Below are positions 14,879 to 21,939 of a stretch of DNA of 26,593 nucleotides, one piece after another. The stretch spans positions 1 to 26,593 of the forward strand of contig CALXGD010000131.1 of the NCBI GenBank assembly GCA_944387745.1. The letters run 5' to 3'. Made by a program: the position numbers and the translations under genes. The notes beneath the pieces were generated by a model. That model did not search any database. It had not been told where the DNA came from and worked only from the letters and a program-made list of their open reading frames with translations. Numbering within the stretch: position 1 is the first letter of the stretch; each line of letters starts with the position of its first letter. This DNA is from an uncultured Oscillospiraceae bacterium (GTDB taxonomy: Bacteria > Bacillota_A > Clostridia > Oscillospirales > Oscillospiraceae).

Positions 14879-15367
14879 ATGGCAGAGCAGGAACTCCAGG
14901 ATCTGCGCCGGCCAGACCCCATGACGGCATTCCGATTTCTGGTGCGGGTGGGAGACAGCCGGGAGATTTCCGCCGCCTTCAGCCGCTTCTCCGGCATCCG
15001 GATGCAGGTGGAGACCATCCAGAGCCGGGATGGGGACGACAATCGGGGGGTAAGGGGCTACACGCCGGTATTCACCAGCTATGAGCCGGTGACCCTAAGC
15101 AAGGGCGTGGTGGGGAACAACGAGCTGCTAGATTGGATGCTGGCCGCCTCAGCGGGGACGCACAGCGGTCCCACAGGGAAAAATCTTCACCGAACCATTA
15201 CAGTGATTGCACTGGATGCCCGGGGAGAGCCGAGTGTGGGCTGGATCCTTCAGGATGCCATGCCCATCGGCTATGAGCTGGACCCTATGGACAGCAGCCG
15301 CAGTGAAGTGCTCACAGAGAGCCTCACATTTGCCTTTACCGGGCTGGAGCGCACCACAGAGCTCTGA
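14879..15367 (+). CDS. Inner tube-like protein 2 (Afp5-like)
   Basis: The 162-aa protein is a paralogue of tube 1: PMTAFRFLVRVGDSREISAAF, FSRFSGIRMQVETIQSRDG, YEPVTLSKGVVGNNELLDWM, VGWILQDAMPIGYELDPMD and a final TESLTFAFTGLERT. In Afp/PVC systems a second tube paralogue starts the tube on the spike-baseplate complex, and this gene's place between the chaperone-position gene and tube 3 fits such a role. AGGTGAG lies about 10 bases before the ATG. Confidence 0.9.
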   Translation: MAEQELQDLRRPDPMTAFRFLVRVGDSREISAAFSRFSGIRMQVETIQSRDGDDNRGVRGYTPVFTSYEPVTLSKGVVGNNELLDWMLAASAGTHSGPTGKNLHRTITVIALDARGEPSVGWILQDAMPIGYELDPMDSSRSEVLTESLTFAFTGLERTTEL

Positions 15368-15418
15368 GCCCACCTAAGCAAGCAAAACCTGGGAAAAGCG
15401 GGAAGGGAGGAGTACGGC

Positions 15419-15835
15419 ATGGCGCTCTCCGGCGCTTATTTTGATGTAATGCTGATTGGGACGGGGGCCGTGCTCGCCGGCGGTTTTTTGTCGGTATCCG
15501 GCCTGGACATGGAGGTGGACTATGAGGTCTACACCGAGGGCGGCAGCAACTACCCCCGCTTTTTCTTTAAAAATACCAAACCCCAGACGCTGGTGCTGGA
15601 GCAGGGCGTGGTCACCACGGTGGACAGTGTGTCACTCCTGATGGCCATGGTCAACCAGGGGATGTCCATTCCTCTGGCGGGCACCATCACCCTCCGGGAT
15701 AGCTTTGGGGAGGCCCAGCGGACGTGGTCCGTGGTGGGAGCCCACCTACAGAAGTACGTGGGGCCCCAGCTGAACAGCAACCAGGCCAGCATGGCCGTCA
15801 GCCGAATTGAGCTGATTCACAACGGGTGCTTCTGA
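15419..15835 (+). CDS. Inner tube-like protein 3 (gp19 family)
   Basis: The 138-aa protein begins ALSGAYFDVMLIGTGAVLAGG, continues FLSVSGLDMEVDYEVYTEGG and YPRFFFKNTKPQTLVLEQGV, and ends SRIELIHNGCF. This is a shorter, more diverged tube fold, perhaps an adaptor ring or tube initiator. GGGAGGAG lies upstream of the ATG. Its stop overlaps the next gene as TGATG, so the two are probably translationally coupled. Confidence 0.87.
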   Translation: MALSGAYFDVMLIGTGAVLAGGFLSVSGLDMEVDYEVYTEGGSNYPRFFFKNTKPQTLVLEQGVVTTVDSVSLLMAMVNQGMSIPLAGTITLRDSFGEAQRTWSVVGAHLQKYVGPQLNSNQASMAVSRIELIHNGCF

Positions 15836-18819
15836 TGGAATCCATTGCGGTTGTCCAACCGAATATGGGGGTACTCTCTCAGGACAAGCTTGCGCTCTCC
15901 CCCTTTGGCGCTCTGGCCCAGACCTTCGCGGAGGAAATTCTGGCCCGGGCCCGGCGGGAGGAGGGGCACTGGTCCTATGTGCCCCTGGACCTGCTGGAGG
16001 AGGGGGAGGGAGTGGCTCAGCCTGTCCCTGCCCCGGTGATTCAAGTGGACTTAAAGCTGGTGTTGGAGGCCCTCCGCCGGGAGAAGGGGGAGAGCGAACA
16101 GCACCGGGCGGCGGAGCACATCGTAGAGCGCATCCTCCAGATCCGGGAGATCCGGCAGGAACAGCGCCGAGAGGGGCTGCGGCCTGTCCGCGGGCGGGAG
16201 CCGTCAGGACCAGAGCTGGGTTTTGTACATCAGCAGTTTCTTTCCAATTTTTATCAAGAAAATCGGTTTACCTCCCTGATCCTCCCACGGGAGAATCGCC
16301 CTGAATCCGGATTTCTCATGTTGGAACGGGGAACGGAGAAAAAGGGCGGAAAACGGATGGTGCTGTCCGCCCCAGGGGGGGTAGGACAGCGCTCTTCAGC
16401 GTTTTCTCAGAGGCTTCAGCTGCTACAAAAACAGGTAGGGACAGGCTTTTTGCACAGCACCCCGGAGGGCGCAGAGCGGGAGCCGTCTATCGAGAGAGAA
16501 CAGAGTCGCCTCCTGGGGCCGACCAGGGTACAGCTCGGGAGAGAGTCTGCCTTCCTGCCGCTGTCTGGCGGGCAGAAGGGGTGGGACTCCACCCGGGAAG
16601 CTTCGGCCTGGAGAGACCAGGCGGAGCTGGAAACCGCCGCAGACCTGCTCCTACAGGCACCAGGTTCAGAGCCAGTCCATTGGGCGGAGCGGACGCTTCA
16701 GCCGACACAATTTTGGAGGGCTGTCCGCGAATTCACGGGATCCGAAACGGGAACGGTGGAGCACAGCGACAGTAAAACCGGCTGGAGAGAGCGCCGAAAT
16801 CAAGTTTTCCCAGAGGGCGGACTGGGGCAGAAACTCCAGAGAGAGGCTGTTCACGGGTCAGCCGTCCGGGAGGGCTGGCTTTTCTCTGGACAGGAGGCGG
16901 CGAAGCGGCAGAGCAGCGAGAATTGGCTGACAGATGGGATGAAATTTTCTCTGCCGGCCGGCGGTCTGGAAATGCTGCCCTGGACTCCGGAGCTGTCCTA
17001 CTACCAGCTGGAGGGCGGCGGAGACGACATGCCGGAGAACTGGCGAAGGACAAGGGCGACGGAAAAGACGGAGAGAGATGAGGGAGTACAATCTGCCATG
17101 TCCGACCGGCACAGGAACAAGGCGCGGGCTCTCCCCCTCGACAGAAGCACCCGTGTGCAGTCCGGTGACGGAGGTTTGACAGCTCCGCCGCATCTGGCGA
17201 AGGAGATGCCCAAGCTACAGCGGCCGGAGATCGGGCGGGACGTCCGGATGCTCCGAAATCTTCAGCCGGCGGCAGTGTACCAAGGGACGGAAGGATATCA
17301 GAACGCACTGGGCATCAGAGCTCTCCAGACGAACCAGCAGGCTCCCCCGCAGGGAGAGGTGACCTCCGGTGCTGAAAGCCTCCGTTGGCTGCACTCCAGC
17401 GCGGAGCTGACTGCTCAGCTTGAGAGAGGGCGTGGCCCCAGGGATGTCCCGGGAAATAACAATACCGGACGGGACAGAGGGAGGACTTCCCAAAACAGAG
17501 AGCATACGGTGCGCTCCGCCGCGCCGGCCAATGGGGGCGGAGCAGCTTCTCCGGGTCCAGAGAGAGCGGAGCAGAGGCGGCTGGCCTCCTTTCAGCAGAA
17601 GCCGCTGACAATCCACAATATTCCTGGAGTTTATCCTGGAGAATTGTCGGCAGACAGCCTGCCAGTTGCCTGGGCGGAAGGTCCGGACTCGGGCGGGATT
17701 CCACGCGCGGAGTCCCACAGCTCAGGAGTCCAGTCAAGTGTGGGGCAGTTTAGCGGGCGAGCGGGGGCGATTCAGACACCCAGCGAAGAGAAATTAAATC
17801 TGTTGGGAGTGGCGGAAGAGCTGACCTACAGCCCAGATGCTGTTCAGACAGAGCGGGATGGACGGCGCAGCGGCGTGTCGACCGGACAGGCACCGACAGC
17901 TTCGGCTCCGGGGAGGTTCACCTGGGAACGGGGAAAAAGTTTGTCAGGCAAGGGGGCTGGACACTCCACCACTGCGGAGAAACCACCTGTGGCGACTACC
18001 GTTTCCCAGCCAGCCTACCAGTTGGGAGGCCCCCCTCTGGAGATGATCCATCGAGACAGCTCAGCGGTGGAGGGCGCGGCTCAGACGGCGAGGCAGAATG
18101 TGAGAATTCTGCCGGACGGGCGGACTGAGCGACCCACCGCTGCGGAAAAACCGCCTGTGAGGTCTGCCGTCCCCCAGCCGGCCTACCCGCTGGGAAGCCC
18201 CCCTCTAGAGATGGTCCACCGGGATATCCGAACGATGTTGGGCGCGGCTCAGACGGCGAATCGGGCTGTAGAGATCCGGCCGGGGTATCCAGCTGCTGTG
18301 GACGTGCGCACTTCTCCGGTCCGGGGAGGGACAGTCCACCCTCCGGCCGTTGGAAAGACTGGCCGCCGGGCAGCTGGCGTATCTGAAGTCGCCGGCCCCC
18401 TTCTCCAGACTGGACCTGAGCCGGTGGAGCTGACCTATGGGCCGGCCGGGTCAGAAGAAGAGACCGCCGCGGAGAGGACGGCAGGCAGCACGCCGCCGGA
18501 GTCGGAATATGTGCGGAAGCTGCCTGACTGGGCCCGGCGCTTCCTGCGGGAGGGGCCCCCTCGGGGGGAGCAGACCATGAGCAGCGCCAGGAGCATCGCC
18601 ACACTTCCACCCCAGGCGGGGGAGGAGACGATTCAGTGGCAGGCGCCTAATTACCGCCCACCTGCTGCCCCTGTCGTCTACCGGGAAAAGGGGAGGGAGG
18701 AGCCGGTGCAGGCAGCGGCGTCCCGGATCAGCGAGGCGGAGCTCCAGCGCACCGCAGACCGGGTCTACCGGATGATTGAGGACCGCATCCGCCGGGAGCG
18801 GCGGAGGCTTGGCCTGTAA
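15835..18819 (+). CDS. Large low-complexity CIS protein with tandem repeats
   Basis: This 994-aa protein is not recognised as a whole. The N-terminal ~130 residues look folded and helical (ALAQTFAEEILARARREEG, HIVERILQIREIRQEQRREG). The bulk (about 180-920) is Gly/Ser/Gln/Glu/Arg/Pro-rich and probably disordered, including a 56-residue tandem repeat. The last ~28 residues form a basic helix (ELQRTADRVYRMIEDRIRRE). Ordered ends with a long flexible middle suggest a scaffold or tether between tube and baseplate, or a cargo-binding or length-setting element; this is inference. Start ATG 15835 overlaps the previous stop; GTG 15826 is the alternative. The LysM baseplate gene follows. Confidence 0.8.
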   Translation: MESIAVVQPNMGVLSQDKLALSPFGALAQTFAEEILARARREEGHWSYVPLDLLEEGEGVAQPVPAPVIQVDLKLVLEALRREKGESEQHRAAEHIVERILQIREIRQEQRREGLRPVRGREPSGPELGFVHQQFLSNFYQENRFTSLILPRENRPESGFLMLERGTEKKGGKRMVLSAPGGVGQRSSAFSQRLQLLQKQVGTGFLHSTPEGAEREPSIEREQSRLLGPTRVQLGRESAFLPLSGGQKGWDSTREASAWRDQAELETAADLLLQAPGSEPVHWAERTLQPTQFWRAVREFTGSETGTVEHSDSKTGWRERRNQVFPEGGLGQKLQREAVHGSAVREGWLFSGQEAAKRQSSENWLTDGMKFSLPAGGLEMLPWTPELSYYQLEGGGDDMPENWRRTRATEKTERDEGVQSAMSDRHRNKARALPLDRSTRVQSGDGGLTAPPHLAKEMPKLQRPEIGRDVRMLRNLQPAAVYQGTEGYQNALGIRALQTNQQAPPQGEVTSGAESLRWLHSSAELTAQLERGRGPRDVPGNNNTGRDRGRTSQNREHTVRSAAPANGGGAASPGPERAEQRRLASFQQKPLTIHNIPGVYPGELSADSLPVAWAEGPDSGGIPRAESHSSGVQSSVGQFSGRAGAIQTPSEEKLNLLGVAEELTYSPDAVQTERDGRRSGVSTGQAPTASAPGRFTWERGKSLSGKGAGHSTTAEKPPVATTVSQPAYQLGGPPLEMIHRDSSAVEGAAQTARQNVRILPDGRTERPTAAEKPPVRSAVPQPAYPLGSPPLEMVHRDIRTMLGAAQTANRAVEIRPGYPAAVDVRTSPVRGGTVHPPAVGKTGRRAAGVSEVAGPLLQTGPEPVELTYGPAGSEEETAAERTAGSTPPESEYVRKLPDWARRFLREGPPRGEQTMSSARSIATLPPQAGEETIQWQAPNYRPPAAPVVYREKGREEPVQAAASRISEAELQRTADRVYRMIEDRIRRERRRLGL
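17965..18300 (+). repeat. Two tandem 168-bp coding repeats
   Basis: Units 17965-18132 and 18133-18300 encode two 56-residue copies sharing AEKPPV, QPAY, PPLEM(I/V)HRD and GAAQTA. By eye about 30 of the first 48 residues are identical. They lie in the disordered part of the large protein. Confidence 0.8.
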
Positions 18820-18846
18820 CTGGATGTTCCGAAAGGAGGAGACGGC

Positions 18847-19581
18847 GTGTATATCGGAATCCCGAACCCTAATATTCTGGTTCCGCTGGAGAAGATGACC
18901 ATCGAGCCGGAAGGAGGAAAATCCTTTCAGGTGCTCTACAACCCAGAGAGCTACACGCAGAGCCGTGAGGTGCGCTACGCGCAGTCTCAGGGGATCTCCA
19001 CGAATACTCCGGTGATGCAGTTCGCCGGCGGAGGGGCGGAAACCGTCCAGTTCAAACTGTTCTTTGACAGCATGTCCGCTGGTAGCGAGGTGGGAGGCGG
19101 CGTGCTGGATAAGGCCAAGTTTTTGGGCAACAGCTTGCTGCCCTCCATCGGGAAGCTTATCGACGTGCGCACCTATACCAACAAGGTGTACAAGCTTATG
19201 GAGATCGACCCGGACAAGCATGTGCCGCCGCTGGTAAAACTGAAATGGTCCTCGCTGCAGTTCAAGGGCTTTCTGGTAAGCTGCAGTATTCAGTTTGTTC
19301 GATTCAGTGAGCAGGGGACGCCTCTGCGGGCCTGGATGGACTGTGCCTTTCAGGAGTATATCTCCCCGGACAAGGCCCAAAAGCCCCGCCCCCTGGAGTC
19401 GCCGGACACCACCAAGTACCGGACGGTCCGGACAGGGGACTCCCTGTGGGCCCTGGCCGTTAAGGAGTACGGCCAGCCAGAGCAATGGCGTTCCATCGCG
19501 GATGCCAACCGCCTATCCAATCCCAGAGTCCTGCGCTCCGGGGAGCGATTGGTGCTGCCCGCCCTGAAAAAGAAAGAATAG
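18847..19581 (+). CDS. LysM-containing baseplate protein (Afp7/gp53-like)
   Basis: The 244-aa protein starts at GTG with AAAGGAGGA about 7 bases upstream. The N-terminal part carries FQVLYNPESYTQSREVRYAQ and GGAETVQFKLFFD, then PPLVKLKWSSLQFKGFLVSC and FSEQGTPLRAWMDCAFQEY, the pattern of CIS baseplate-tube adaptors. The C-terminal LysM (about 191-241: YRTVRTGDSLWALAVKEYG, SGERLVLP) may contact peptidoglycan or glue the inner baseplate. It is a core eCIS component, placed directly before the spike genes as in Afp and PVC. Confidence 0.93.
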   Translation: MYIGIPNPNILVPLEKMTIEPEGGKSFQVLYNPESYTQSREVRYAQSQGISTNTPVMQFAGGGAETVQFKLFFDSMSAGSEVGGGVLDKAKFLGNSLLPSIGKLIDVRTYTNKVYKLMEIDPDKHVPPLVKLKWSSLQFKGFLVSCSIQFVRFSEQGTPLRAWMDCAFQEYISPDKAQKPRPLESPDTTKYRTVRTGDSLWALAVKEYGQPEQWRSIADANRLSNPRVLRSGERLVLPALKKKE

Positions 19582-19626
19582 CAGAGGACAAGTGCCCGTA
19601 GATATTGAAAGAGGAGGTGAGGGGGG

Positions 19627-20718
19627 ATGGATCAGGGTTCCTATACCTTCCAGGCCCTGTGCAGCAAGTACGAGGATTTCCGCAGCCCTGCCTTCACCGT
19701 CAAGGTGGAAGGGAAGGAGATCAAGAGTTCAGAGATCCCCCTCACCGTGGAGGTGGACCTGTGCGCCGACGGCTCGGCGGGTGGATGCAGCTTTCAGATT
19801 GAGAGCATGTACGACTGTGAGCACGCCAAGTGGCTCAATAACCTGACAAAGACCCTGGAGGTCGGGTCCACGCTGGAGGTTCGGGGAGGCTATGTAAAGC
19901 AGGAGCCCATCTTCTACGGCTATGTGGATGAGGTGACTGTGAGCTACAGCGGATCTGGCTCGCCCAGCCTGTCGGTGACAGGCATGGACGGCCTGGGCTT
20001 TTTAATGAACTGTCGGGAGCCCGTGTACGGCGGACAGCAGGAGCTTAAAAAGGTGGTACAGGATCTGCTGAACAAGCCCAAATCGGTGGGGTACGCCAAA
20101 AAGATTACCATTGGCAGCCTCTTCAAATTTGACACCCCCACGATCAAGGAGAGAATTGACGATTTCAAGTACCTGCGGATGCTGGCAGAGCGGCAGTGCG
20201 TCAACCTGATGTGCGTCAACGGAGAATTGATTTTCGACAATGTTCTGTCCAATACAAAGCCGCTGATGACGTTGACAGTGGGGGCAAGTCTGTTGAGCTT
20301 CCAGAAGCGCCTGACCCTCCAGGGACAGGTGAATGAGGTGGAAATCCGGGGCAAGGACGAAAATGGGGAGCAGATTAAGGGCGTGGCCAGCTCAGTGAGC
20401 TTCAAGGGGACGGGCAAGACGGCCGCCCAGACAGCTTCCGAGTTTAAAAAGACCACCCTGCTGGAAGAGAACCAGTTTGTCCGCACCAACGAGGAGTGTA
20501 AGCGGCTGGCCCAAGCCAAGCTGGATACCCTGGCCTTGAATTATGTGTCGGGTTCGGGTGCCTGCCTGGGCATCCCGGAGCTGATCCCCGGCCGGTTTTT
20601 GACCATCGAGGGACTGGACGGGGATACGGTGGGGGACTACTTTATCACTAAGGTTCACCACCGGTTCGGCCCTGACGGGTATCTCACCCAGTTTGAGGTG
20701 AAGGGGGCAAAGAACTGA
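19627..20718 (+). CDS. Spike hub protein, gp27/late-control-D-like (N-terminal half of a VgrG)
   Basis: The 363-aa protein matches the gp27/gpD part of VgrG-type spikes: FTVKVEGKEI, SFQIESMYDCEHAKW, VGSTLEVRGGYV, PIFYGYVDEVTVSY, TGMDGLGFLMN, LRMLAERQCVNLMCVNGEL and the closing IPGRFLTIEGLD...YFITKVHHRFGPDGY. It should form the trimeric hub under the tube. In Afp8/Pvc8 this part is fused to the gp5-like spike; here the spike is a separate gene three bases downstream. AGAGGAGGTGAGGGGGG lies right before the ATG. Confidence 0.92.
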   Translation: MDQGSYTFQALCSKYEDFRSPAFTVKVEGKEIKSSEIPLTVEVDLCADGSAGGCSFQIESMYDCEHAKWLNNLTKTLEVGSTLEVRGGYVKQEPIFYGYVDEVTVSYSGSGSPSLSVTGMDGLGFLMNCREPVYGGQQELKKVVQDLLNKPKSVGYAKKITIGSLFKFDTPTIKERIDDFKYLRMLAERQCVNLMCVNGELIFDNVLSNTKPLMTLTVGASLLSFQKRLTLQGQVNEVEIRGKDENGEQIKGVASSVSFKGTGKTAAQTASEFKKTTLLEENQFVRTNEECKRLAQAKLDTLALNYVSGSGACLGIPELIPGRFLTIEGLDGDTVGDYFITKVHHRFGPDGYLTQFEVKGAKN

Positions 20719-20720
20719 CC

Positions 20721-21485
20721 ATGAGCATTGCGGAGGAATTTCAGAACGCCCTGAACTCAGCGGGGTACAGCTATGAGCGGCAGATGGAGCGGCCGGGGCT
20801 GACCCTGGCAGTGGTCACCAATATCAACGATCCGGACAAGCTCAACCGGGTCAAGTGCCTCCCTGTGGAAAACGACAAGGAGGAGGAGACCGACTGGTGC
20901 TATGTGATGGCGCCCCTGGGGGGAAAGGAGTGCGGGGCCTTCTTCTTTCCAAATGTGAACGATCTGGTGGTGCTGGGATATCTGGGGGGGGACCCCCACC
21001 GGCCCATGGTGCTGGGAGCCTTCTGGAACACCAAGGTGAAGCCCCCTTACCAGATTGAAAACAGCAAGGTGTACGACTTTACCATCAAGACTCCTACCGG
21101 AGTGGAGCTGCACTTCTATGACGAGCCGGGCAAGCAGAAAACCACCCTCACCATGCCCTCTGGGACGGTACTGACGGTGGACGACGAGGCACAGTCCGTC
21201 TCAGTGAAGGACAAGGGGGGCGAAAATGCCCTGACCATGGACCTGAAGGGCGGAAATGTGGAGCTGAAGGCCAAGACAAAGCTCACCCTGTCAGCAGGGA
21301 CCGGGGCGTCCATTGTGCTGGAGGCCGCGGGCAATGTGACGGAGAAGGCCAACAGCAAGCTGGCTATGTCGGCCGCCAACGTGGAGGTAAAGGGGTCGGC
21401 CCAGGTGAATATCCAGGGGGCCTCCTCCACTGTGAAGGGGGACGCCACCCTGACCCTGAAGGGCGGCATGGTACAGATCAACTGA
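20721..21485 (+). CDS. Spike tip protein, gp5/VgrG OB-fold plus beta-helix
   Basis: The 254-aa protein has a gp5-type OB domain (LTLAVVTNINDPDKLNRVKC, WCYVMAPLGGKECGAFFFPN, DLVVLGYLGGDPHRPMVLG) followed by a repetitive Thr/Val/Lys/Ala region (about 125-254) typical of the triple-stranded beta-helix that pierces membranes. It has no lysozyme domain and no effector extension. It is adjacent to the gp27-like hub and needs it for trimer attachment. A weak AAGGGGG site lies about 17 bases upstream, so coupling to the previous gene is likely. Confidence 0.92.
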   Translation: MSIAEEFQNALNSAGYSYERQMERPGLTLAVVTNINDPDKLNRVKCLPVENDKEEETDWCYVMAPLGGKECGAFFFPNVNDLVVLGYLGGDPHRPMVLGAFWNTKVKPPYQIENSKVYDFTIKTPTGVELHFYDEPGKQKTTLTMPSGTVLTVDDEAQSVSVKDKGGENALTMDLKGGNVELKAKTKLTLSAGTGASIVLEAAGNVTEKANSKLAMSAANVEVKGSAQVNIQGASSTVKGDATLTLKGGMVQIN

Positions 21486-21519
21486 CGGGAGACACATGAT
21501 CGAGAGAGGAGGGAGAGGC

Positions 21520-21939
21520 GTGAACGGAAAGGAATTTCTGGGCCGGGGATTGAAATTTCCTCTGCAGGTGGACCCCAGAACGGGGAAAATTGCTATGGCG
21601 GACCAGGAGGAGGACATACGGGAGGCCATCGGCATCATTCTGCGCACTGGGCAGGGGGAGCGGGTCATGCGGCCGGAATTTGGCTCCAATGCTATGGACT
21701 ATGCCTTTGCCGCCTCCTCGAGCTCCACGCTCGGCTCCATTGCCCAGGATCTGCGGCTGGTCCTGTTGGAGCAGGAACCTCGTATTCGGGATGTGGAGAT
21801 TCAGTGCGATCCCATCAATCAGCAGGACGGCACGGTGATCATCCATGTGAGCTATACGGTGCGCAGCACCAACAACCGGTATAATCATGTCTATCCCTTC
21901 TATGTGACAGAGGGATCGGAAGGGGGCGGCGAAGTGTGA
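21520..21939 (+). CDS. Baseplate protein, gp25-like (Afp9)
   Basis: The 139-aa protein carries the GPW_gp25 pattern: FLGRGLKFPLQVDPRTGKI, EEDIREAIGIILRTGQGERV, MRPEFGSN and a closing VSYTVRSTNN. In contractile systems it nucleates the sheath on the baseplate. GTG 21520 is preferred over ATG 21496 because AGGAGG sits at 21507-21512, seven bases before it, and the conserved part begins right after. The next gene overlaps it by GTGA. In Afp/PVC a PAAR gene follows gp25; none is seen here. Confidence 0.92.
   Translation: MNGKEFLGRGLKFPLQVDPRTGKIAMADQEEDIREAIGIILRTGQGERVMRPEFGSNAMDYAFAASSSSTLGSIAQDLRLVLLEQEPRIRDVEIQCDPINQQDGTVIIHVSYTVRSTNNRYNHVYPFYVTEGSEGGGEV

Noticed and set aside
18451..19485. 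Minus-strand open frame of 344 codons across the end of the large protein and the LysM gene
   Set aside because: It crosses two well-supported plus-strand genes and the gap between them; it has no motif and no ribosome site.
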